From: Sediminicola sp035798135
Lineage (GTDB): Bacteria; Bacteroidota; Bacteroidia; Flavobacteriales; Flavobacteriaceae
NCBI GenBank assembly: GCA_035798135.1
Contig: JAPFBR010000001.1
Location: 930,001-994,000, forward strand
Reading direction: 5' to 3'
DNA: 64,000 nt
This document shows, in pieces, positions 42,828 through 50,747 of this stretch. The position numbers and the translations under genes were made by a program. The notes below the pieces were generated by a model. It saw only the letters and a program-made list of their open reading frames with translations, did no database searches and was not told the origin of the DNA. Numbering within the stretch: position 1 is the first letter of the stretch; every line of letters begins with the position of its first letter.

Positions 42828-42899
42828 CACGTCTTTAGGGTATTTTGTAATAAATCATTAAATTATGGTTTTTTATTATGATATATGAATGTCTGCATG

Positions 42900-42907
42900 T
42901 AAATTTG
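42900..42907 (+). promoter_or_regulatory. -7 promoter element of the TPP riboswitch transcript
   Basis: TAAATTTG matches TAnnTTTG and lies directly before the aptamer, placing the transcription start at or next to the 5' arm of helix P1. Confidence 0.6.
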
Positions 42908-42910
42908 CAA

Positions 42911-42987
42911 CGTCTCAAAGGGGTGCTTGTTTCGGCAGGCTGAGATTATACCCAAGGAACCTGGGCGGGTAATGCTGCCAAGGGATG
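42911..42987 (+). ncRNA. TPP (THI-box) riboswitch
   Basis: The conserved thi-box bases are all present: GGGGTGC, GGCTGAGAT, ACCC, GAACCTG, GGGTAATGC and GCCAAGGGATG, in order and spacing. P1 can form between CGTCTC (42911-42916) and GGGATG (42982-42987) with G-U pairs. It binds thiamine pyrophosphate. A small hairpin GCGA-AAA-TCGC followed by GTTTT (about 42987-43002) could be part of the expression platform. The gene controlled is the TonB-dependent receptor 120 bases downstream. Confidence 0.95.
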
Positions 42988-43107
42988 CGAAAATCGCGTT
43001 TTGGAATTTCCAACGTTCATTTTCGACTCAGAAATGTGATCGAAAAGAACAAAAAATCAATTTTTAACAAGAATAACAGCCCCTTTTATTCGTAACTAAT
43101 ATTACGA

Positions 43108-45279
43108 ATGAAAACTTTATTCACAACAGTTGCCGTTTTTGGTGCCGCCCTGTCGGTCTTCGGCCAAGAAAAACCTATCGATTCTTTGGAGGGTAAAAAA
43201 ATCACTTTGGACGAAGTCTTTGTATCGGCCGTCCGAGTGACCAAAGAATCACCTGTCACTTTTTCCAATCTGACCAAGGAGCAGATCAAACCTAGAAATT
43301 TGGGACAAGACATCCCCATCCTCATGAATTTTTTACCTTCAGTGGTGACAACATCAGATGCTGGTGCCGGAGTAGGGTATACAGGAATTCGTGTACGTGG
43401 TAGCGATGCCACGAGGGTAAACGTTACCATCAACGGAATTCCCTATAACGATTCGGAATCCCATGGTACCTTCTGGGTCAATATGCCAGATTTTGCTTCC
43501 TCAACAGAAAGTTTACAATTGCAACGTGGGGTTGGGACCTCTACCAATGGGGCGGGAGCCTTTGGTGCCAGTTTAAATTTACTTACGGATGCCGTTGCGG
43601 AAGAAGCCTATGCACAAATATCTTCTTCTATAGGAAGTTTTGGTACGCTGAGGAATAATTTAAAATTCAGTACAGGTCTTCTCAATGATCATGTGGAGGT
43701 TTCTGGGCGTCTTTCCAGGATTACTTCCGATGGTTATGTGGATAGGGCCTCGTCAGAATTGGAATCTTATTTTTTGCAAGGGGCCTATAAGGATGGGAAT
43801 ACCTTGGTAAAAGCCCTTTTGTTTGGAGGCCATGAGATCACGTATCAATCGTGGTATGGGATAGACAAGGGTACCTTGGAATCGGACAGGACCTTTAATG
43901 TTGCGGGAATCTATACCGATGAATATGGAAACACCCAATTCTATGATAAAGAAGTGGATAATTATAAGCAAGATCATGTTCAATTGCTCTGGAACGAACA
44001 AGTTTCGGAACATTGGAATACCAATATAGGGCTGCACTATACCCGGGGGAGGGGTTATTTTGAACAGTTTAAAGAGGATGAAGATTTTTCCGATTACGGT
44101 TTTGAGCCCATAACCGTAAATGGTGAAGTAGTGAATACCACAGATCTCATTCGAAGACGTTGGTTGGATAACGATTTTTATGGGACAACATTTTCGGCCA
44201 ATTATACAGATGATAAGATCAACCTATTTTTAGGTGGAGGTTGGAACATGTATGAAGGGGATCATTTTGGAGAAATTATTTGGGCCAGTTTCACTGGTGA
44301 TAGTGAGTATAGGGATCGTTATTACGATGATAGTTCCACAAAAACGGATTTTAACTTCTTTTCAAAGGCCAATTACGCTTTGGATGACAGATGGAGCCTC
44401 TATGGAGATTTACAATATAGACGGGTGTCCTATGCGGCCAATGGGGAAGATACCGGGTTGGTGGATGATACCTTTAATTTCTTTAATCCAAAAACGGGTA
44501 TAACCTTTGACATGGACCCCAACAATAATTTCTACCTGTCTTATGCCAGGGCGAACAGGGAGCCAAATAGGAACGATTACGAAGGCGGAAATCCGAGACC
44601 GGAGAAACTCAACGATTTTGAACTTGGGTGGCGTTATGTTTCCCAAGAAGTGCAATTGAACACCAATGTCTATTATATGAATTATAAGGATCAATTGGTA
44701 TTGACGGGTGAGTTGAACGATGTTGGGGCCCCACTGCGTGCCAATATCGGAGATAGTTACCGTTTGGGCTTGGAGATAGATGCAACCATAGCCCTTGGAG
44801 ATCAATTTAGAATAAGACCCAATGTGGCTTTGAGCTCCAATAAAAATAGGGATTTTGTATTTGAAAGAGATGGCGCCTTACAGGAATTGGGAGATACCAA
44901 TATCTCTTTTTCACCTAATGTAATCATTGGGAATGTGTTGACATATATGCCCAAGGATAATCTACAGTTCAGTGTTTTGACCAAGTATGTGGGCAAGCAA
45001 TATATGGGCAACATCGACGCTGAAAATTCGATATTGAGCGGATATTCACAGACCGATTTTAATGTACAATATGAAATAAGGACCACTTCCTTTATTAAAA
45101 GTATTGTTTTGTCCGGATTGGTGAACAATCTATTTGATTCGTTATATGTCTCCAACGGCTATTTCTTTACCTATGACGATGATTTATCCACCCCAGGCAC
45201 TATTACAACTATTGAAGGGGCTGGGTATTACCCACAGGCAGGAATTAACTTTTTAGTGGGTGCGACATTAAATTTTTAG
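43108..45279 (+). CDS. TonB-dependent receptor, probable outer-membrane thiamine importer
   Basis: A 723-residue outer-membrane receptor. The signal peptide is MKTLFTTVAVFGAALSVFGQ. The plug domain spans about residues 30-155 (VFVSAVRVTKESPVTFSNLT, IRVRGSDATRVNVTINGIPY, and LQRGVGTSTNGAGAFG). The remainder is a 22-strand barrel ending in INFLVGATLNF. It lacks the N-terminal carboxypeptidase-like extension of SusC proteins, as expected for a vitamin or metal receptor. The TPP riboswitch in its leader means it is turned off when thiamine pyrophosphate is plentiful, so thiamine or a precursor is the likely cargo. It is followed by a strong terminator. Confidence 0.92.
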   Translation: MKTLFTTVAVFGAALSVFGQEKPIDSLEGKKITLDEVFVSAVRVTKESPVTFSNLTKEQIKPRNLGQDIPILMNFLPSVVTTSDAGAGVGYTGIRVRGSDATRVNVTINGIPYNDSESHGTFWVNMPDFASSTESLQLQRGVGTSTNGAGAFGASLNLLTDAVAEEAYAQISSSIGSFGTLRNNLKFSTGLLNDHVEVSGRLSRITSDGYVDRASSELESYFLQGAYKDGNTLVKALLFGGHEITYQSWYGIDKGTLESDRTFNVAGIYTDEYGNTQFYDKEVDNYKQDHVQLLWNEQVSEHWNTNIGLHYTRGRGYFEQFKEDEDFSDYGFEPITVNGEVVNTTDLIRRRWLDNDFYGTTFSANYTDDKINLFLGGGWNMYEGDHFGEIIWASFTGDSEYRDRYYDDSSTKTDFNFFSKANYALDDRWSLYGDLQYRRVSYAANGEDTGLVDDTFNFFNPKTGITFDMDPNNNFYLSYARANREPNRNDYEGGNPRPEKLNDFELGWRYVSQEVQLNTNVYYMNYKDQLVLTGELNDVGAPLRANIGDSYRLGLEIDATIALGDQFRIRPNVALSSNKNRDFVFERDGALQELGDTNISFSPNVIIGNVLTYMPKDNLQFSVLTKYVGKQYMGNIDAENSILSGYSQTDFNVQYEIRTTSFIKSIVLSGLVNNLFDSLYVSNGYFFTYDDDLSTPGTITTIEGAGYYPQAGINFLVGATLNF

Positions 45280-45314
45280 AGGTTTTTAGTCAAATCTTCA
45301 AAAAAGTCTGACTG

Positions 45315-45357
45315 AAAAGGGTCATTTTGCCATTGCGTAAAATGACCCTTTTTTTGG
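45315..45357 (+). terminator. Terminator of the TonB-dependent receptor gene
   Basis: AAAAGGGTCATTTT and AAAATGACCCTTTT form a perfect 14-bp stem, followed by TTT. Confidence 0.9.
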
Positions 45358-45462
45358 TTGTAAAGAAGTCTTAATAAGTCCAAATGAGGCTGTTCAGCGT
45401 TTTAGAAAGAAGTTGTCCGGAAACAATGGAGTGTCTTGTTAAAGGGGCCATCAAAGCATTTA

Positions 45463-45560
45463 ATGGGATTAAAACAAGAAGTGTGTTTACTTCAGGGTGT
45501 TATATTAATATGTTTTATATTTAATCCCATAAATCTTACTTCTTAATCAAGTTAATTTTG
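45463..45560 (+). promoter_or_regulatory. Inverted repeat and -7 element before the TMEM175 gene
   Basis: ATGGGATTAAA (45463-45473) and TTTAATCCCAT (45520-45530) are perfect 11-bp inverted copies 46 bases apart. TAATTTTG at 45553-45560 matches TAnnTTTG, 20 bases before the ATG. The rest of the 300-base gap, apart from the receptor terminator, shows nothing. Confidence 0.4.
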
Positions 45561-45579
45561 AAGTATCGACCTTTTTAAT

Positions 45580-46170
45580 ATGACTTCAAATAGATTGGAA
45601 GCTTTTAGTGATGGTGTCCTCGCCATAATAATCACCATCATGGTATTGGAGTTGATTTCCCCAGACCAGGTGACTTTGGAATCCCTGGTCCCTATCATTC
45701 CAACATTTGTGAGTTATTTTTTTAGCTTTATCTACATAGGGATCTATTGGAACAACCATCACCACCTATTCCAGATTACCCAAAGAATTAATGGGAAGAT
45801 ATTGTGGAGCAACCTGCACTTATTGTTTTGGTTGTCTTTGATCCCATTTGCTACCACCTGGATAGGTGAGAACTATATGGAGGCTGTGCCTGTTGCTTTG
45901 TATGGTTTTATATTATTGATGAGTGCAATTGCATTTTTTATACTGCAGCGGGCAATTATAAAGGGGCATGAAGAAAATTTTGTATTAAGGAAGGCGGTTG
46001 GAAGGGATTTAAAGGGGAAAATTTCTTTGGCCTTATACGCTTTTGGGGTGTTGATCTCATTTTTAAATACCTGGGCAGCCCTTAGTATTTATATTATTGT
46101 CGCCATTATGTGGTTTATCCCCGATTCCCGTATAGAAAAAACATTGTTGTATCAAAACAAGGAAAGTTGA
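45580..46170 (+). CDS. TMEM175 family potassium-channel-like protein
   Basis: A 196-residue membrane protein with six hydrophobic segments. The family hallmark R-x-x-x-F-S-D-G is at the start (SNRLEAFSDGVLAIIITIMV), followed by VSYFFSFIYIGIYWNNHHHL and ATTWIGENYMEAVPVALYGF. Bacterial TMEM175 proteins form tetrameric potassium-selective channels without the classical TVGYG filter. A single six-helix repeat, as here, is the normal bacterial form. It is a single gene with its own promoter; it converges on the Rieske-like lipoprotein gene. Confidence 0.88.
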   Translation: MTSNRLEAFSDGVLAIIITIMVLELISPDQVTLESLVPIIPTFVSYFFSFIYIGIYWNNHHHLFQITQRINGKILWSNLHLLFWLSLIPFATTWIGENYMEAVPVALYGFILLMSAIAFFILQRAIIKGHEENFVLRKAVGRDLKGKISLALYAFGVLISFLNTWAALSIYIIVAIMWFIPDSRIEKTLLYQNKES

Positions 46171-46198
46171 GTTGTTGTAGTGCATGCACCTTTTTTTC

Positions 46199-46636
46199 TT
46201 AATTGGACACGGATACCACATTTCCATTGAACGTACTGCGATAGAAGAGAAGATCGTAATACCTGCCACCATCTTCGGGTCTGTTCATCAACTGGCCTGT
46301 AAATAAGCTATATTCATAACCTTCACAGGAACAGGTCACGATTTGGCCCTTAAGGATCATTGTAGAACATTCGTTGGGCACATGGTTGGGACAACTGGCT
46401 TCCCATGCCATAAATTGATCAAATCCCGTATTTATAACAAAGACACCCCTCAATCCTGCAGTTTTATTCTCTACATACACCGCACTTCCTGTATTTGTCA
46501 AAGGGCTGTAAAGGGGCAGATTCAGGTCTAGGTCAAACCTAAAGCCGAGATCCTGTAAATAAGGATTACTGCTGACCCTATCGCTGCTGCAGGAGAAAAA
46601 TAATCCTATAAAAACCAAGCAAAAAATACGTTTCAT
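46199..46636 (-). CDS. Rieske-like lipoprotein lacking a complete cluster site
   Basis: A 145-residue lipoprotein (signal with FIGLFFSC). The body follows the Rieske fold order: strands, then WEASCPNHVPNECSTM (Cys-x-x-His region), then ILKGQIVTCSCEGYEYSLFT, where a Rieske protein would have C-x-x-H, and the G-Q-x-x-x-x-P-E-D-G-G end. Only one histidine, in CPNH, and several cysteines are present; the second C-x-x-H is C-S-C-E. So a normal [2Fe-2S] site with two Cys and two His cannot be built, although a variant site is possible. Related lipoproteins are common beside greA in Flavobacteriaceae, as I recall. Confidence 0.7.
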   Translation of the reverse strand: MKRIFCLVFIGLFFSCSSDRVSSNPYLQDLGFRFDLDLNLPLYSPLTNTGSAVYVENKTAGLRGVFVINTGFDQFMAWEASCPNHVPNECSTMILKGQIVTCSCEGYEYSLFTGQLMNRPEDGGRYYDLLFYRSTFNGNVVSVSN

Positions 46637-46686
46637 ATCGCCCTATGTATTTCCAATAACATCCGCAAAATTGAACAAAAATTATG

Positions 46687-46724
46687 TATATTTGTCTTAA
46701 ATCCTCTATAAAAAGAGGATTTTC
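46687..46724 (+). promoter_or_regulatory. greA promoter and leader hairpin
   Basis: TATATTTG (46687-46694) matches TAnnTTTG. Five bases later AAATCCTCT and AGAGGATTT form a 9-bp stem (46700-46724) followed by TCC. The 140-base leader beginning with a hairpin may stabilise the RNA or attenuate transcription. Confidence 0.5.
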
Positions 46725-46834
46725 CTATTTGTAAAATGCTGAAATCAATTGAAATAGCGAATTGATGGTTTCTGAGAAAGAAATTGAATGAAGGGAACAG
46801 GATAGATGTTTTAGAATTTTAAAGGAAAGAATTT

Positions 46835-47311
46835 ATGAGTAACATATCTTATTATACAGCTGAGGGCTTAAAAAAACTCAAAGCCGAATTAAACCAACTT
46901 AAGGATGTGGAGCGTCCGAAGTCTTCCCAAGCCATTGCTGAGGCTAGGGACAAGGGAGACCTTTCTGAAAATGCAGAATATGATGCTGCCAAAGAAGCGC
47001 AGGGATTGTTGGAACTTAAGATTTCCAAATTAGAGGAAATTGTATCCAATGCCCGTCTCATTGATGAATCCCAATTGGATACGTCCAAGGTATTGGTGTT
47101 GTCTACGGTGAAATTAAAGAACCAAGCGAACGGCATGGAAATGAGATATACGCTGGTTGCGGAAAGTGAAGCCGACCTAAAGTCCGGAAAAATCTCCGTT
47201 AGCTCCCCCATCGGAAAGGGGCTTTTAGGAAAGAAAGTAGGTGACTTGGCGGAAATAACAATTCCAAATGGTACCATTAAGTTTGAAATAATGGAAATTA
47301 CAAGATCCTAA
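46835..47311 (+). CDS. greA: Transcription elongation factor GreA
   Basis: GreA rescues backtracked RNA polymerase by stimulating cleavage of the nascent RNA. The 158-residue product has the N-terminal coiled coil (YTAEGLKKLKAELNQLKDVE and IAEARDKGDLSENAEYDAAK), whose tip carries the acidic catalytic residues in DLSENAEYDAA, and the C-terminal FKBP-like domain (TLVAESEADLKSGKISVSSP and GLLGKKVGDLAEI). Length and motifs are normal. It is followed by a terminator and then the HIT gene, a conserved pair in Flavobacteriaceae. Confidence 0.96.
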   Translation: MSNISYYTAEGLKKLKAELNQLKDVERPKSSQAIAEARDKGDLSENAEYDAAKEAQGLLELKISKLEEIVSNARLIDESQLDTSKVLVLSTVKLKNQANGMEMRYTLVAESEADLKSGKISVSSPIGKGLLGKKVGDLAEITIPNGTIKFEIMEITRS

Positions 47312-47332
47312 AAAAAATTATTACTTATATTT

Positions 47333-47369
47333 AGTCCTATCAACTAGTTGATGGGACTTTTTTTTTAAT
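47333..47369 (+). terminator. Terminator between greA and HIT genes
   Basis: AGTCCTATCAAC and GTTGATGGGACT pair with one mismatch, followed by nine T. Confidence 0.8.
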
Positions 47370-47382
47370 ACCAATTGGGACT

Positions 47383-47775
47383 ATGGCGAGTATCTTTACA
47401 AAAATCATAAATGGAGAAATACCGTGTTATAAAATAGCGGAAGACGATAATTTTATAGCTTTTCTTGATGTAAATCCAAACGCGAAAGGACATACCCTAT
47501 GCGTTCCCAAAAAAGAAGTAAATAAAATAATGGATCTGGATGAGGCAACCTATATGGGGCTTATGGGTTTTTCCAGAAAAGTAGGACAGGCCATTGAGGC
47601 TTCAATGGATTGCAAACGGGTGGGGATGACCGTTATCGGATTGGAAGTGCCCCATGTTCATGTGCACCTTATCCCCTTGAATGAAATGAAAGATGCTACT
47701 TTCCAGCACAAGGTGTCATTGACCAAAGAGGAGTTTGAAGCTATCGCTGCAAAAATTGGCGGTAAAATTAAATAA
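47383..47775 (+). CDS. HIT family hydrolase
   Basis: A 130-residue histidine-triad nucleotide-binding protein of the HINT type, hydrolysing AMP-linked substrates. The opening ASIFTKIINGEIPCYKIAED and the following F-I-A-F-L-D-V-N-P are diagnostic, and the active site is HVHVHLIP near residue 95, with the middle histidine as nucleophile. Most Hint proteins are about 115 to 130 residues. Its last bases overlap the end of the convergent gene at 47768. Confidence 0.93.
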   Translation: MASIFTKIINGEIPCYKIAEDDNFIAFLDVNPNAKGHTLCVPKKEVNKIMDLDEATYMGLMGFSRKVGQAIEASMDCKRVGMTVIGLEVPHVHVHLIPLNEMKDATFQHKVSLTKEEFEAIAAKIGGKIK

Positions 47776-48118
47776 TCTTCTGTAAATAAACATACACGCC
47801 ACCCCCTACAAGCACAATTAATATCAAGATCAGAATATAAAATAACATGGTGAATTTTAATGTCGCCCTATCCGGGGTCACCATTTTTCTGTAAAAGTCA
47901 AAGACGCGTTCTATGTCCTCTGTCCATGTTACAGGGTAGATAATGGAATGGCAGGTTTTGCATTTAATCTCATGGGTTACCTCCCCGAAAGTTTTGTGAT
48001 AAAAACTATGGTATTTGTGTTTTTGGTAAAAAGTCAGCCGTAATTCTTGGTTAAAACATTCAGGGCAATTATTCGTTAATTCCGCCTCCTTGATGATATT
48101 CAATTCTTCTTTTGCCAT
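47768..48118 (-). CDS. Zinc-ribbon-like protein with one C-terminal membrane anchor
   Basis: A 116-residue protein starting MAKEELNIIKEAELTNNCPE. Two Cys pairs, C-P-E-C and C-K-T-C (about residues 18-21 and 53-56), could form a zinc ribbon. Residues 88-113 are a transmembrane helix (FTMLFYILILILIVLVGGGV), so the zinc domain should lie in the cytoplasm. I do not recognise a named family. The start is one base after the stop of the sensor kinase gene upstream, so the two are translationally coupled and may work together. An ATG at 48127 is an alternative start. Confidence 0.75.
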   Translation of the reverse strand: MAKEELNIIKEAELTNNCPECFNQELRLTFYQKHKYHSFYHKTFGEVTHEIKCKTCHSIIYPVTWTEDIERVFDFYRKMVTPDRATLKFTMLFYILILILIVLVGGGVYVYLQKII

Positions 48119-48119
48119 A

Positions 48120-49265
48120 TTATGCATTTACTTTTAACGAAATTTTCATTATGGTCCCCTCTTTGCTCGAGGACAATACTTTAATTTTTCCCTGATGATA
48201 CTCTTCAACAATTCTTTTTACCAAAGAGAGCCCTAAGCCCCATCCTCGTTTTTTGGAAGTTACCCCTGGGTTAAAGATATTGTTAAAATTGCTCTTAGGG
48301 ATTCCGAGGCCGGAGTCGGATACCAAAATGGCAACAAAATTTCCATTGGGTATAATCTCGATTGAAATACTGCCCTTTCCCCTCATGGCATCAATACCAT
48401 TTTTAACAAGATTTTCAATGGTCCAATGATATAGTTCACGGTTCAATAGCACGGGGAGGGAATCAATTTTACTGTCAAAGGAGAACTGTATCAGCTTGGA
48501 GCTCCGCAATTTTAGGTAATCGTAGGCGTCCTTCGTTTCTTGTACAATATCGTATTCCTTTAACTTTGGTAAAGAACCAATTTTAGAAAATCGTTCTGTT
48601 ATCGTCTGCAGTCTGGCAATGTCCTTTTCAATTTCATCGGTTATGGAAGCGCTGATATTTTCAGCTTTTAAAAGCTCGTTCCACCCCAATAGGGAAGTTA
48701 GGGGAGTGCCTATTTGATGGGCGGTCTCCTTTGCCATTCCAGCCCATAACTTGTTCTGTTCGGAGGCTTTGTTGGTTTTAAAGAAGAAGAATATAACGGC
48801 GCCAAACAAAAAGATGATGAGCAATAAGGCTATGGGGTAATATTTTAACCGATTTAGGACCTCTGAATTTCCGTAATACAAGGTAGCCAATTCTTCCCCC
48901 TTGTAATCTATTGAAATTGGCGTGTTCTCTCCTTGGAACTGAACAATTTTTTTGGTCAAGTACGAAGTGTCCTTGGCTTCCTCCTCACTGATGTTGTTCA
49001 CCTTGATGGAATGGTCCTTATTCACCAATATCATGGGCGAGGAGGTATTGTTCTGGAAAATCTTTACATGTAGGTTGCCTAAGTCCCGGTCCTCGGAAGA
49101 CTGTAATAGCTCTGATTGTGCAGTGGCCCAAATTTCCATTTTTAAGCGCTCTTCCTCTTTGAACTTCTTAAAAAAACTATTAGTGTTCCATAGAATCAGG
49201 CTAACGATAACAAAAGATGCTATCAATAGTAAAATATTAGACGTTTTATTGGGATTTAGGGTCAT
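48120..49265 (-). CDS. Membrane sensor histidine kinase
   Basis: A 381-residue kinase. TM1 is at about residues 9-27 (NILLLIASFVIVSLILW) and TM2 at 142-162; the periplasmic segment is about 115 residues. The phosphoacceptor helix is AKETAHQIGTPLTSLLGWNE (the H-Q-I-G-T-P variant common in Bacteroidota), followed by an ATPase domain with N-box WTIENLVKNGIDAMRG, G1 VSDSGLGIPKSN and G2 KKRGWGLGLSLVKRI. No HAMP domain was seen. There is no response regulator next to it, so its partner is unknown; the coupled zinc-ribbon protein could be an accessory. Confidence 0.92.
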   Translation of the reverse strand: MTLNPNKTSNILLLIASFVIVSLILWNTNSFFKKFKEEERLKMEIWATAQSELLQSSEDRDLGNLHVKIFQNNTSSPMILVNKDHSIKVNNISEEEAKDTSYLTKKIVQFQGENTPISIDYKGEELATLYYGNSEVLNRLKYYPIALLLIIFLFGAVIFFFFKTNKASEQNKLWAGMAKETAHQIGTPLTSLLGWNELLKAENISASITDEIEKDIARLQTITERFSKIGSLPKLKEYDIVQETKDAYDYLKLRSSKLIQFSFDSKIDSLPVLLNRELYHWTIENLVKNGIDAMRGKGSISIEIIPNGNFVAILVSDSGLGIPKSNFNNIFNPGVTSKKRGWGLGLSLVKRIVEEYHQGKIKVLSSSKEGTIMKISLKVNA

Positions 49266-49360
49266 CCAAATTTTAAATTAGTTTTAAAGATAACGCAATT
49301 TGACAAAAGATATTCTATTTCCAAACTAGATGATTGTTTCATTTGTGCATACAATTTACT

Positions 49361-49368
49361 TACCTTTG
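49361..49368 (+). promoter_or_regulatory. -7 promoter element of the flavin reductase gene
   Basis: TACCTTTG matches TAnnTTTG and lies 8 bases before the ATG at 49376, implying an essentially leaderless mRNA and deciding that start codon. Confidence 0.6.
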
Positions 49369-49375
49369 CAGCAGT

Positions 49376-50260
49376 ATGAAAAAATTGCTTTCCATTAACC
49401 CTTCTGAGATTGCTACAGCCAAATTACATGGCTATCTTTTAGGTGCCGTTGGGCCTAGACCAATAGCATTTGCAAGCACTATTGATGAAAATGGAAGGCC
49501 AAATTTATCTCCTTTCAGTTTCTTCAATGTCTTTAGTGCCAATCCACCTATTATGATTTTTTCACCCGCAAGGAGGGTCAGAAACAATACCACCAAACAT
49601 ACATTGGAAAATGTTTTAAAGACCAAAGAAGTGGTCATCAACATTGTTAATTATGACATGGTACAGCAAATGTCCTTGTCAAGTACAGAATATATTGAAG
49701 GGGAAAACGAGTTTATAAAAGCGGGTCTGACCATGTTGAGGTCGGATATAGTAAAACCTTTTCGAGTTGCGGAATCCCCGGTGCAGTTTGAGTGCAAGGT
49801 GATAAAGGTAGAGGCCTTGGGTAAAGATGGTGGAGCAGGAAACCTAATTTTTTCCGAGGTGGTAAAGATCCATGTGGATGAGGCGATTTTGGATGCGTCC
49901 GGTGCCATTGACCAACATAAAATAGACCAAGTGGCACGTATGGGAGGTAATTGGTATACCCGAGCCAATATGGGATTGTTCGAAGTGCCAAAACCCCTAT
50001 CTTCCCTAGGAATAGGAATTGATAATATTCCCGAGAAAATAAGGCATAGTTCCGTTTTGACTGGTAATGATTTGGGCATGTTGGGCAATGTGGAGCATAT
50101 TCCAACTACAGAAGAGGTGGAAGAATTTGTTGCCGCCAATGTGGCAATCAGGTCATTGTTGAGTGGTGATAACAAAGAGAATTTACATAAAAAAGCACAA
50201 GAATTTTTACATAATAACGAGGTACAATCCGCATGGAAAGTATTGTTAGCAAATAAATAG
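49376..50260 (+). CDS. Flavin reductase family protein (FMN-binding split-barrel)
   Basis: A 294-residue flavoprotein. The start at 49376 is favoured by the promoter element 8 bases upstream. The FMN-binding split barrel has AKLHGYLLGAVGPRPIAFAS and NLSPFSFFNVFSANPPIMIF, the family's FMN-phosphate and ring contacts, then VINIVNYDMVQQMSLSS. The C-terminal 100 residues beyond the barrel (VPKPLSSLGIGIDNIPEKI onward) are an extension seen in Bacteroidota and related members. Such proteins reduce FMN with NAD(P)H or bind FMN for oxygen chemistry. DUF3127 follows by 3 bases. Confidence 0.9.
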   Translation: MKKLLSINPSEIATAKLHGYLLGAVGPRPIAFASTIDENGRPNLSPFSFFNVFSANPPIMIFSPARRVRNNTTKHTLENVLKTKEVVINIVNYDMVQQMSLSSTEYIEGENEFIKAGLTMLRSDIVKPFRVAESPVQFECKVIKVEALGKDGGAGNLIFSEVVKIHVDEAILDASGAIDQHKIDQVARMGGNWYTRANMGLFEVPKPLSSLGIGIDNIPEKIRHSSVLTGNDLGMLGNVEHIPTTEEVEEFVAANVAIRSLLSGDNKENLHKKAQEFLHNNEVQSAWKVLLANK

Positions 50261-50263
50261 ACA

Positions 50264-50641
50264 ATGGAAATACAAGGAAAAATCAAAATGGTCGATGAGA
50301 CCAAAACTTTTGGGAACAACGGTTTTAGAAAGAGAGAAATGGTAATTACCACAGAGGAGCAATATCCACAACACATTATGATCGAATTTGTACAGGATAA
50401 GTGCGATCTTTTGAACAATTATACTGCAGGGCAGGAAGTTAAGGTAAGCATCAATATAAGAGGTCGCGAATGGGTGAATCCACAAGGGGAGACCAAATAC
50501 TTTAACTCAATCCAAGGATGGAGATTAGAAGCTGTGCAATCAGAGCAGGGCGGTGAGGGAATGCCTCCAGTACCACCAATGGATGCTTTTGAGCCAGCCG
50601 ATAAATTAAATGAAGAAGATCACGACGATCTACCTTTTTAA
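50264..50641 (+). CDS. DUF3127 protein, SSB-like with an acidic DDLPF tip
   Basis: A 125-residue protein matching DUF3127: MEIQGKIKMVDETKTFGNNG then FRKREMVITTEEQYPQHIMI. The order of strands and the segment VKVSINIRGREWVNPQGETK Y parallel the OB fold of the SSB at 16036 (I-Y-V-E-G-R-L-K-N-R-Q-W). After a linker with Pro and Met the C-terminus is NEEDHDDLPF, essentially the SSB acidic tip. I infer an SSB-like protein whose tip could dock SSB partner proteins such as RecQ, PriA or Exo I. Three bases separate it from the flavin reductase gene. Confidence 0.88.
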   Translation: MEIQGKIKMVDETKTFGNNGFRKREMVITTEEQYPQHIMIEFVQDKCDLLNNYTAGQEVKVSINIRGREWVNPQGETKYFNSIQGWRLEAVQSEQGGEGMPPVPPMDAFEPADKLNEEDHDDLPF

Positions 50642-50675
50642 TGGCGTAATTCCTGTGTTAACAGGTATTAAGAAT

Positions 50676-50720
50676 GTGCGACCTGTCCTCTTTAAAAAAT
50701 TGGGTAGGTCGTTTTGTTTT
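50676..50720 (+). terminator. Terminator after DUF3127
   Basis: GCGACCTGTCC and GGGTAGGTCGT pair around an A/T-rich loop and are followed by TTTGTTTT. Confidence 0.65.
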
Positions 50721-50747
50721 CATAAGTTTTAGATAAATGATAAGAGC

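Noticed and set aside
45463..45530. Insertion sequence or miniature element bounded by 11-bp inverted repeats.
   Set aside because: No transposase and no flanking direct repeat were seen; kept only as a regulatory-type repeat.
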